Shown: piece after piece, positions 5,667 through 11,764 of the stretch
Numbering within the stretch: position 1 is the first letter of the stretch
Layout of the letters: every line of letters starts with the position of its first letter
Origin: a virus
Length of the DNA: 35,857 nt
Reading direction: 5' to 3' (one strand)
Virus record (IMG/VR): IMGVR_UViG_3300017613_001674
Coordinates: 1-35,857 of that record
The notes under the pieces: generated by a model
Told to the model about the DNA's origin: nothing
Seen by the model: only the letters and a program-made list of their open reading frames with translations
Database searches by the model: none
Program-made: the position numbers and the translations under genes

Positions 5667-6191
5667 ATGCAGATTAGAGGAAATGTTGCAGGCGATTTGA
5701 TATTCAACGGTGCGAAGCGCTTCGGGGAAACTGGTACACGAATGGCTAAGGTTACCATGAATATCAAAGTCAAAGAGGAAGAGGCAAAGGCAAAGTTTGG
5801 TGCAGACTTTCACCGTGTGGCATTCGGTGCCATGTCTGTAACCGATGGTCTCGCATCATTCCCTTGCGCTGTATTAACTAAGCCGAATTTTACGGTTGAA
5901 GTGCATGACGTTGAATTACTTGGCGATAAAGTTCGAGTGTGTCCAGAGGTACCGAAGATTACACTTCTCAAAGATGAGCCGGCAGTTATACTCACAATAG
6001 TATTGCCACTAGAAGTCAATGAGCTCAAGAAGTCTTTATTTGGAGACCTCACGTGTGTGAGTGGTGACGTGGTGGAATGCAATTTCACGCCTATTCAGAT
6101 GGAGCTTCCGGGGGTCAATGATAGTCCCATGTATGTGGTGAAGAGCGATGGTACGCTTGAAGGTCCTAAGCCTGTGGTGGTCGGTTCGTAG
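5667..6191 (+). CDS. Unknown protein of the replication block
   Basis: The frame is open from 5607, but the ATG at 5667 has GGGG five bases upstream and lies 19 nt after the previous stop, giving 174 residues starting MQIRGNVAGDLIFNG. The composition is beta-rich, with alternating hydrophobic stretches (VTMNIKV, FTVEVHDVELLG, AVILTIVLPLEV) and an acidic balance. There are no catalytic motifs or membrane segments. It lies between the helicase/sigma-like genes and a RuvC-like gene, so a DNA-metabolism role such as single-strand binding is possible but not shown. I do not recognise the family. Confidence 0.7.
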   Translation: MQIRGNVAGDLIFNGAKRFGETGTRMAKVTMNIKVKEEEAKAKFGADFHRVAFGAMSVTDGLASFPCAVLTKPNFTVEVHDVELLGDKVRVCPEVPKITLLKDEPAVILTIVLPLEVNELKKSLFGDLTCVSGDVVECNFTPIQMELPGVNDSPMYVVKSDGTLEGPKPVVVGS

Positions 6192-6193
6192 GT

Positions 6194-6661
6194 GTGGCGG
6201 CGCTCGCGCTTGACCTGGCGTCCACCACTGGGTGGGCTATGTCAAAAGGTGCCGAGGTATATTCAGGTGTTTGGGATTTAACTCCTGGCAGAGGTCGACC
6301 ACATCGAACGCGATGGATGAATCTGTGGTGGTGCTTGGATAATATGCACCTCGCTCACGAGTTAACGCGCGTTGTTCAAGAGAAGCCGGTACTGTACGCA
6401 GGTCGTGTGACTAGTGCTCGAGTTGGCTACGGTCTAGCTGCAGCTGCAGAAGCCTGGTGTGACCACAAGGGACTATCATGGATGGCTGTTCCTCCGGCAA
6501 AGATTAAAAAGCACGCTACTGGTTCCGGCAATGCTACCAAGGACATGATGTTTGAAGCGGCACGGGTGCTGTGGTTGAATGTCATGGACCACAACGAAGC
6601 TGATGCATTGTGGCTGTTGGACTTGGTAATGAATGGCGATAAAGTGAAAGTTGGCGGGTGA
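6194..6661 (+). CDS. RuvC-like resolvase-family protein with altered active site
   Basis: The 155-residue protein starts at GTG two bases after the previous stop. It has the phage RuvC-like signature: ALDLASTTGWA (D7), YGLAAAAEAWCDHKGLSW, PPAKIKKHATGSGNATKD and DHNEADALWLLDL (D132, E135, D137). Related phage proteins usually carry a Glu in a YEEV-type motif on the second strand; here the matching place reads LYAGRV, with no acid and an apparent short deletion before ARVGYG. Holliday junction or branched-DNA cleavage before packaging is the usual role. The missing acid means activity could be lost or supplied differently. Neighbours are replication genes. Confidence 0.8.
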   Translation: MAALALDLASTTGWAMSKGAEVYSGVWDLTPGRGRPHRTRWMNLWWCLDNMHLAHELTRVVQEKPVLYAGRVTSARVGYGLAAAAEAWCDHKGLSWMAVPPAKIKKHATGSGNATKDMMFEAARVLWLNVMDHNEADALWLLDLVMNGDKVKVGG

Positions 6662-6678
6662 TACCGGCGATTCTGTCG

Positions 6679-6746
6679 GTGGTCGAGAAGGCTGTCTGTG
6701 GATTTACTGTACCCCTTCGTGTTGGAATCATAGCATTCTCGACCAC
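6679..6746 (+). promoter_or_regulatory. 11-bp perfect inverted repeat in the 6662-6780 gap
   Basis: gtggtcgagaa (6679-6689) and ttctcgaccac (6736-6746) are perfectly complementary with a 46-nt loop. This is the only notable structure in the 119-nt gap after the RuvC-like gene. The next ribosome site (aaaaggag, about 6769-6776) lies downstream. No U-run follows, so it could be an operator, an mRNA-stabilising stem or a processing site. Confidence 0.5.
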
Positions 6747-6780
6747 ACCCGACCTTTGAAAATTCCGAAAAGGAGCCAAA

Positions 6781-7119
6781 ATGTCGGAAGAAGAAGAGCT
6801 AGAGGAAGAGCCAGAAAGAGACAGCCTGTGGACGTGTGAGGAACTTGGAGACATTAAGTCGAGATTCAATGCCACGGTCAAATGCGAAGGTAAAATTGTC
6901 GCCTATACAATTTATAAAGCACAAGCTGAGTTTTTGGCTGATTGTGCCGAGGCGCTCCGTGACACGTGTCCGGAAGATATTGCATCTATTTGGAGTATTA
7001 AATATTGCTCTCGAAGTAGAAAAACAAAAGCATGGATAGAAGGTTATTGGAGAGGTATTAGTGCTTCCGGTGTGCTCCCGTGGAGCACAATACGTAAGAT
7101 TAGAAGCGGCGAATTGTAA
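6781..7119 (+). CDS. Acidic-tailed small protein of unknown function
   Basis: AAAGGAG stands just before the ATG. The 112-residue product opens with a very acidic stretch (MSEEEELEEEPERD), followed by a mixed alpha/beta region with KSRFNATVKCEGKIVAYTIYKAQAEFLADCAEAL and a C-terminal SIKYCSRSRKTKAWIEGYWRGI. Cysteines are present but not in zinc-binding spacing. It follows a structured 119-nt gap and precedes the sulfotransferase-like gene by 4 nt. Not recognised. Confidence 0.65.
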   Translation: MSEEEELEEEPERDSLWTCEELGDIKSRFNATVKCEGKIVAYTIYKAQAEFLADCAEALRDTCPEDIASIWSIKYCSRSRKTKAWIEGYWRGISASGVLPWSTIRKIRSGEL

Positions 7120-7123
7120 ATCT

Positions 7124-7735
7124 ATGTCTGATAAAATCACAGTTGTCTCAGGCTTTGGCCGGTGTGGCAGCTCGATGGTAATGCAGATGTTGTATGCCGG
7201 CGGGATGCCGATTGACCTCGATAGGGCCAAGTGGCCATATATCGAGGACTCCAGACAGACGAGACGGAGTGACCAGTCATGGGTGGCAGAGTATGCAGGC
7301 TCGGTGCTGAAGTGGCTGGAGCCGTCGGTATATGTCCCTCCTACAGGGCTTCCTTTTCAGACCATCTGGCTTGATCGTGATTTGAAGCAACAGGCTAAGT
7401 CCCACGTAAAGTTCAATCGAGCCCGTGGTCGTGCTGACATTCGGGAAAGGATGCACGGTCAAAGCTTCAAACAGTTCATGGACGGAAAGAGAGAACGTCG
7501 TCCTGCCGCTCTCGAGATTTGGAGACGTCGTGGCCCTGTGTTGATTATGCGGTATGAGGGCGTTAAGAATGACCCTCTTGACTCGGCAAAGAGGATGGCG
7601 GAGTTCACAGGTCATGAGCTCGATATTGACGCAATGGTGGCGGCTGTAGTGGATAGTCAGACCAAATGTCGAAATGATATGCTAGAGGTGGAGCTGAGGG
7701 AAAAGGGCCTACCGGTTTCCCCCCAATCCCCTTAG
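7124..7735 (+). CDS. Sulfotransferase-like P-loop protein
   Basis: The start at 7124 lies 4 nt after the previous stop; a longer frame from 7061 would overlap that gene. The 203-residue product begins with a nucleotide-binding loop typical of PAPS-dependent sulfotransferases: TVVSGFGRCGSSMVMQML (about residues 6-23, compare xGxxRSGTS). WLDRDLKQQAKSHVKF follows, resembling the region that binds the 3'-phosphate through Arg and Ser, and then VLIMRYEGVKNDP, resembling the LRYEDL-DP motif. It lies at the end of the early block. The substrate cannot be guessed; host glycan or tail modification are possibilities. Related P-loop kinases are an alternative. Confidence 0.65.
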   Translation: MSDKITVVSGFGRCGSSMVMQMLYAGGMPIDLDRAKWPYIEDSRQTRRSDQSWVAEYAGSVLKWLEPSVYVPPTGLPFQTIWLDRDLKQQAKSHVKFNRARGRADIRERMHGQSFKQFMDGKRERRPAALEIWRRRGPVLIMRYEGVKNDPLDSAKRMAEFTGHELDIDAMVAAVVDSQTKCRNDMLEVELREKGLPVSPQSP

Positions 7736-7771
7736 GTTCAGTAGTACGTCCGCCGCCGATTAGACCAGGTG

Positions 7772-7800
7772 TTGACAAAATGTTTGTGTTATGCAACGGT
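7772..7800 (+). promoter_or_regulatory. Possible late promoter: -35-like TTGACA without clear -10
   Basis: TTGACA (7772-7777) lies in the 92-nt gap between the early block and the packaging genes. At 17-nt spacing the sequence is aacggt, a poor -10. It may be an activator-dependent late promoter or chance. Confidence 0.25.
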
Positions 7801-7827
7801 CTTTCTTGAGGGAACGAGGAGCATGCA

Positions 7828-8178
7828 GTGCCGCCAGGTGTGACCTTCCGAGAGCCCGAACGTCGAAGCCGCTGGTGGCAGGATAAAGACGGGCGTCTTT
7901 CAGACGCCAAGCGATACGACGAAACTTTAGTGTACGATACAGGCAAGCTGCTCTGGGACCTGACGGATGTTCTCGAGTCGGGTGAGACTGTTAGTTCTGC
8001 TACATTTACAGCTAACAACGGACTTGGTGTAGCTTCGACCGGTAATACCACCGTTGGCGTCTATGCGACGATTACCAAAGTAGGCTCGGTTGAGATTGCT
8101 GTCACGACAAGTGATAGTAGAATTATAGAACGTGAGTTCTTCTGGCTACCTACGGGTACTCCTGAGAGTGATTATTGA
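7828..8178 (+). CDS. Small beta-rich protein, first gene of the packaging block
   Basis: GAGGAG stands six bases before a GTG start. The 116-residue product has an N-terminal basic stretch (TFREPERRSRWWQDKDGR) and then an Ig-like or beta-sandwich composition: TVSSATFTANNGLGVASTGNTTVG, VYATITKVGSVEIAVTT, IIEREFFW. Small proteins with this look are common among phage head genes. It is placed directly before the small terminase, with its stop two bases ahead of the next ATG. No catalytic motif is visible and no exact family is recognised. Confidence 0.65.
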   Translation: MPPGVTFREPERRSRWWQDKDGRLSDAKRYDETLVYDTGKLLWDLTDVLESGETVSSATFTANNGLGVASTGNTTVGVYATITKVGSVEIAVTTSDSRIIEREFFWLPTGTPESDY

Positions 8179-8180
8179 AA

Positions 8181-8624
8181 ATGTCCGGCGTGCCAGGTAA
8201 TGACCCAAAAAAAAGAGCGGAGACTAAAGCCGCTTTTCTTGAAGCGTACAAAAATAGACTTCGAGTAGACCTATCATGCAAAGATGCGAAGGTCACCAAA
8301 ACCTCGATTTACAAGTGGCGAAAAGAAGACCCCGAGTTTGCGGCTGCCTTTGCAGAGGTTCGTACGCTGGTCGCCGAGGCACTTGAGGATGAAGCGTTTC
8401 GTAGAGCATATGAAGGGAATGCTAAACCGGTCTATCAGAATGGCAAGCAAGTAGGCCACGTGCAAGAGTACAGCGACTTGCTCTGCATTTTTCTTTTGAA
8501 GGCTATTCGTCCTGAAGTCTATCGTGATCGATACGACGTACGGACAGACTCGACATTCCGTCATGAGGGTGAAGTAAAGATTTACATTCCAGATAATGGC
8601 AGAGGAAAGCTAACAGAAGGCTGA
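8181..8624 (+). CDS. terS: Terminase small subunit
   Basis: The ATG at 8181 lies two bases after the upstream stop (a TTG at 8175 is in frame but overlaps). The product of 147 residues begins MSGVPGNDPKKRAETK. It has the helix-turn-helix pattern of many phage TerS proteins (LRVDLSCKDAKVTKTSIYKWRKEDPEFAAAF), followed by ALEDEAFRRAYEGN, PVYQNGKQVGHVQEYSDLLCIFLLKAIRPEVYRDR, a stretch typical of this subfamily. It should recognise the pac site and regulate TerL at 10253-11764. The two subunits are separated by about 1.6 kb of small genes including groES, which is unusual. Confidence 0.82.
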   Translation: MSGVPGNDPKKRAETKAAFLEAYKNRLRVDLSCKDAKVTKTSIYKWRKEDPEFAAAFAEVRTLVAEALEDEAFRRAYEGNAKPVYQNGKQVGHVQEYSDLLCIFLLKAIRPEVYRDRYDVRTDSTFRHEGEVKIYIPDNGRGKLTEG

Positions 8625-8630
8625 CATGCC

Positions 8631-8834
8631 ATGCAAACCGAAAACCAAGCCAAAGCCGAAACCACGCCCAAGATAGTTGAAGGCAGGCCACGACTAATGG
8701 TGGGTGACATTGTCAAAGTCGTACTCCCTGGTTGGGGTGGTCAGGTGTTGACTTGCAAAGTGGTTCATGTAAATGAAGGACGAGTGAGATTTTCGTTGAC
8801 TCCGTTGAGTTCCTCGTCGGGGGCTGCCCTTTAA
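8631..8834 (+). CDS. Small SH3-like beta protein
   Basis: The 67-residue product has a disordered N-terminus (MQTENQAKAETTPKI) and a compact beta segment, LMVGDIVKVVLPGWGGQVLTCKVVHVNEGRVRFSLTPL. The G-D-x-V pattern and alternating hydrophobics resemble KOW/SH3-type folds. It starts 6 nt after the small terminase stop. No ribosome site is strong. Function unknown; the location suggests a late accessory role. Confidence 0.55.
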   Translation: MQTENQAKAETTPKIVEGRPRLMVGDIVKVVLPGWGGQVLTCKVVHVNEGRVRFSLTPLSSSSGAAL

Positions 8835-8872
8835 CCAGGTGGAGCTGGGGTCAGTCCTCGGCGGGGTATTTC

Positions 8873-9439
8873 ATGCCAGATCTCGCAGACGAATTACAAC
8901 GCTACCAACAAGCACAAAGAATGGCTCGGGACCTCGGGATGCCACCCCCGGAGAGACCACGACGACGAGCACGGTCTGAGCTTCGTATGCCCGAGGTCCC
9001 AGGGCCAGCTCGTGGTGCGTTCAAAAGGTTTCAAGCACAACGGCAAGCTGGTGGCGGTGGTGTGAATGCCGTAGCGCAATCCCTGTTTGGGAAGTTACGG
9101 TACATGCCTGAAAATGCACCTCTTGGAAGTCAACCGTCGGAAAATCTTATATCGTACGTGTCGATTCCAGAAGAGGTCCGCAAGTCTATTCCGATGCAGG
9201 GTCAAAAACCGTTAGGATGGGACCCTAAGCAACTGGACCCGAAGGAGCATTCATTGCTCCAACATCTCGTATCGAAGGGTGCTCCTGCACAAACTCCAAT
9301 CTCGGATGATGAGAGAGCTAGGATATTGAGAATAAGTGAACAGCAGAAACGAGCTCAGCTTCAAGCGGAACGAGCACGCAAGCTGCGAATGATACAAGAG
9401 GCCGAAGCTCGAGGTGGCAATAAAAGCGTGAGGATGTAA
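8873..9439 (+). CDS. Basic, partly disordered protein of unknown function
   Basis: The 188-residue product is rich in Arg, Gln and Pro. The N-terminus is helical (ADELQRYQQAQRMARDLGM), the middle is disordered (PPPERPRRRARSELRMPEVPGP), and the C-terminus is a coiled-coil-like helix (RARILRISEQQKRAQLQAER, continuing to residue 180). GGCGGGG lies before the ATG. Its stop overlaps the groES start (TAATG), implying coupling. It could be a minor head or packaging accessory protein. Not recognised. Confidence 0.65.
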   Translation: MPDLADELQRYQQAQRMARDLGMPPPERPRRRARSELRMPEVPGPARGAFKRFQAQRQAGGGGVNAVAQSLFGKLRYMPENAPLGSQPSENLISYVSIPEEVRKSIPMQGQKPLGWDPKQLDPKEHSLLQHLVSKGAPAQTPISDDERARILRISEQQKRAQLQAERARKLRMIQEAEARGGNKSVRM

Positions 9440-9705
9440 TGCTAAGACCTATTGGCGATAGAGTCCTTGTGAAGCAACTCGACGCGGAGACTACAACAGA
9501 GGGTGGTTTGTTTATCCCAACCGATTCTCAGGAGCGTCCACCAGAGGGTGTGGTTGTTGCTGTGGGAAGGGATGTCGTGAGTCTTCACATGGGCGACCAC
9601 GTGGTGTTCCGTAAGTGGAGTCCAAAGTCCTGGTCTCTGAAAGACGAAGAAGGCAAGGATATGATTGTTATGAACGAGTCCGAAGCATTGGCAGTGCGCG
9701 AATGA
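9439..9705 (+). CDS. groES: GroES/Cpn10 co-chaperonin
   Basis: The 88-residue protein follows the Cpn10 pattern end to end. LRPIGDRVLVKQ is at the start, a mobile-loop region ETTTEGGLFIPTDSQERP (about 17-34) carries the hydrophobic GLFIP that would dock on GroEL, EGVVVAVGRD follows, then MGDHVVFRKW, and MIVMNESEALAV closes the fold. Phage co-chaperonins such as T4 gp31 replace GroES to help the host GroEL fold coat protein; that role fits the position inside the packaging cluster. It overlaps the genes on both sides (TAATG and ATGA). Length is slightly under the bacterial norm of about 95. Confidence 0.92.
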   Translation: MLRPIGDRVLVKQLDAETTTEGGLFIPTDSQERPPEGVVVAVGRDVVSLHMGDHVVFRKWSPKSWSLKDEEGKDMIVMNESEALAVRE

Positions 9706-10019
9706 GTGATGCCCCAAAACGAGCTCCTGCTAATCTGTTTGACCAATTCGAAGTGGAAGCGCTTACGCTGTACAACAGCCCGACTGACGACGGTGGCGGC
9801 GCTCTGGTGTTTAAGTTTGCAAAGCACGTTGAGATAGAAGGGGATGCGTTGGCGTTCCCTCTCAATGAGGAACAGATGATCCGGTTGTTCAGGCTACTTA
9901 TGGGATATATGGGCGAACGTGGCTTAATCGAATTGAATGAAATGAACCGGCTTGTGAAGCTACCTAGCGAAGTGTTGCCGACCCCAAGGCATAAGTTGCC
10001 GACCCCAAGTCATAATTAA
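9702..10019 (+). CDS. Small protein with duplicated C-terminal heptapeptide
   Basis: The start at 9702 overlaps the groES stop (ATGA); the longer frame from 9615 would run far into groES. The 105-residue product starts MSDAPKRAPANLFDQFE, has a central alpha/beta part (ALVFKFAKHVEIEGDALAFPLNEEQMIRLFRLLMGYMGERG), and ends with LPTPRHK-LPTPSHN, encoded by a 21-bp tandem duplication. The stop overlaps the next ATG (TAATG). No family recognised. Confidence 0.65.
   Translation: MSDAPKRAPANLFDQFEVEALTLYNSPTDDGGGALVFKFAKHVEIEGDALAFPLNEEQMIRLFRLLMGYMGERGLIELNEMNRLVKLPSEVLPTPRHKLPTPSHN
9974..10015 (+). repeat. 21-bp tandem duplication
   Basis: The unit starting gttgccgaccccaag (21 bp, 9974-9994) is followed directly by a second copy at 9995-10015 that differs at one base (aaGgc against aaGtc). 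It lies in frame at the 3' end of gene 9702-10019 and adds seven residues. It looks like a recent replication slip. Confidence 0.9.
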
Positions 10020-10249
10020 TGCCCAGTTCCATGCTGGACAAAAAGTGTGAGCAGCTAGCCAAAGAGCTAGCGCTAGTGACTCGTGATCCGGACGATTGCA
10101 AGATAACCAATATTAGATGGCATGACTACGGCAACACTTTGAGTCTGGTCATATCGGATTGCGGTATTCAAGAGACGGTGTGGTTCACACGCGGAGACAT
10201 TGCATCGTATTGGCTTATGCGAGGTGGGCGAGAGAAACCTCCAGCGTGA
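10019..10249 (+). CDS. Small protein of unknown function before TerL
   Basis: The 76-residue product starts MPSSMLDKKCEQLAKELAL, with the ATG overlapping the previous stop (TAATG); Met5 is a possible alternative start. The rest is alpha/beta: NIRWHDYGNTLSLVISDCGIQETVWFTRGDIASYW. It ends 3 nt before the TerL start. Two isolated cysteines and no catalytic pattern. It belongs to a tightly packed, translationally coupled chain from groES to portal. Confidence 0.6.
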   Translation: MPSSMLDKKCEQLAKELALVTRDPDDCKITNIRWHDYGNTLSLVISDCGIQETVWFTRGDIASYWLMRGGREKPPA

Positions 10250-10252
10250 TGA

Positions 10253-11764
10253 ATGACGACGAAGATTGCTCCGCAACCTGGCCCGCAAGAACAGTTTCTA
10301 TCCAGCATAGCTGATATTACAATCTACGGTGGTGCTGCGGGTGGCGGTAAGAGCTACGCCTTATTGCTAGAACCTCTTCGCCACGTAAGCAACCCCGGCT
10401 TTGGTGGAGTTATATTCAGACGAACATCACCTCAGCTGACAGGTCCGGGCTCACTGTGGGAAGGCGCTACACAAATCTACTCGGTGCTCGGTGCAGAGCT
10501 AAAAGAGAACCCATACCTAATAGCTCGGTTTCCTAGTGGTGCTCAGCTTCACTTCACTCACCTGCAATACATCTCGGATGTCTACACTCACCACGGGAAG
10601 CAATACGTGTTCGTGGCCTTCGATGAAATGCAGATGTTTGAGGAGCAGCAATTCTGGTACCTCGTGAGTCGGCTAAGGACAACAAGCAATATCCCGCCGT
10701 ACATGCGTGCAACGTGCAATCCAGACCCTGACTCATTTGTGAGGGATTTGATTGACTGGTGGATAGGGAGTGACGGCTATCCTCTTGATGAGAGGTCAGG
10801 CGTACTTCGATGGTTTGTGCGTCGGTCTGGTGTGCTCTATTGGGCCGATGAACGCGAGACATTGGTGGAAAGGTTTGATGAGGAGGTTCAGCCACTCTCG
10901 CTGACCTTCATCGGTGCTAGGCTAGCCGACAACCCCGCATTAGTCGGAGCTGACCCTGGATACAAGGCAAGACTTGAGGCTTTGCCAGAGATAGAACGAG
11001 CTCGTCTTCTGGGAGGAAATTGGAATATTCGGCCGACTGGTGGAAAGTATGTGCCACGGGAGTTGTTTAATCAGCGATGGGTGGAAGTTGTTAGCGACAT
11101 GACCAGTGATGATCATGTGGTGCTGCCCGAACGACTCAATGTCTACATGGCCAGTGACTTTGCGGTAACTGAGCCTGAGGATGCGAGTGGTGATCCAGAC
11201 TTTACTGAGCATGGTGTGTTCGGATTATGTGAAGAAGGCAACGTCTGGGTGTTGGATTGGTGGTATGGTCAAGCCACTAGTGACGTGTGGATTGAATCCT
11301 TGCTTGACCTCTGGGTGCAGCACAAGCCTCTGGCATGGTTTGGTGAAGGTGGTGTAATACGTCGGGCTATTGAGCCGAGTCTTAAACGTCGGATGAGAGA
11401 GCGTAAAGTTTGGTGCAGGACAGAGTGGTTAAACCCAACTGGAAGGGCAATAGGACAGGGTTCAAGCAAAGAAGGTTATGCCGATCGGTCGAAACAAGCT
11501 AAGGCAATTCGTGGTAGACCCTTTCAAGCACTCGCTCACAACAGAAAGTTTATATTCCCTATAAACGCTGTTTGGCTTAGTCATGTATTGGAAATAATTG
11601 TGAATTTCCCGGCTAAAGGCCCAGATGATGCGTTCGATGTTGCATCATTAATTTGTTCTGCTATTGACATTTCTCACCCAGCCGTGACAATAGATTCTGT
11701 CGTTGTGGATCGATCCAGGGACTACCCTAGGCAAAGGGAGTCCGGATCGTGGCGGATAGCGTAA
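10253..11764 (+). CDS. terL: Terminase large subunit
   Basis: The 503-residue protein has both TerL domains. The N-terminal ATPase shows Walker A GGAAGGGKS (26-34), Walker B YVFVAFDE (118-125, catalytic E125) and the coupling motif ATCNP (153-157). The C-terminal RNase-H-like nuclease shows YMASDFA (Asp near residue 300), the FTEHGVFGL-WVLDWWYG region, WFGEGG, and the final acidic motif GPDDAFDVASL. It cuts and pumps DNA into the prohead at the portal. The end overlaps the portal start by 16 nt. A P22-like head gene set suggests headful packaging and permuted ends, but the TerL clade cannot be decided by eye. Confidence 0.95.
   Translation: MTTKIAPQPGPQEQFLSSIADITIYGGAAGGGKSYALLLEPLRHVSNPGFGGVIFRRTSPQLTGPGSLWEGATQIYSVLGAELKENPYLIARFPSGAQLHFTHLQYISDVYTHHGKQYVFVAFDEMQMFEEQQFWYLVSRLRTTSNIPPYMRATCNPDPDSFVRDLIDWWIGSDGYPLDERSGVLRWFVRRSGVLYWADERETLVERFDEEVQPLSLTFIGARLADNPALVGADPGYKARLEALPEIERARLLGGNWNIRPTGGKYVPRELFNQRWVEVVSDMTSDDHVVLPERLNVYMASDFAVTEPEDASGDPDFTEHGVFGLCEEGNVWVLDWWYGQATSDVWIESLLDLWVQHKPLAWFGEGGVIRRAIEPSLKRRMRERKVWCRTEWLNPTGRAIGQGSSKEGYADRSKQAKAIRGRPFQALAHNRKFIFPINAVWLSHVLEIIVNFPAKGPDDAFDVASLICSAIDISHPAVTIDSVVVDRSRDYPRQRESGSWRIA

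Noticed and set aside
6651-6839. 62-codon plus-strand frame over the inverted-repeat gap
   Set aside because: Overlaps the ends of two better genes, has no ribosome site, and its sequence follows the acidic gene in a shifted frame as Arg-rich filler.
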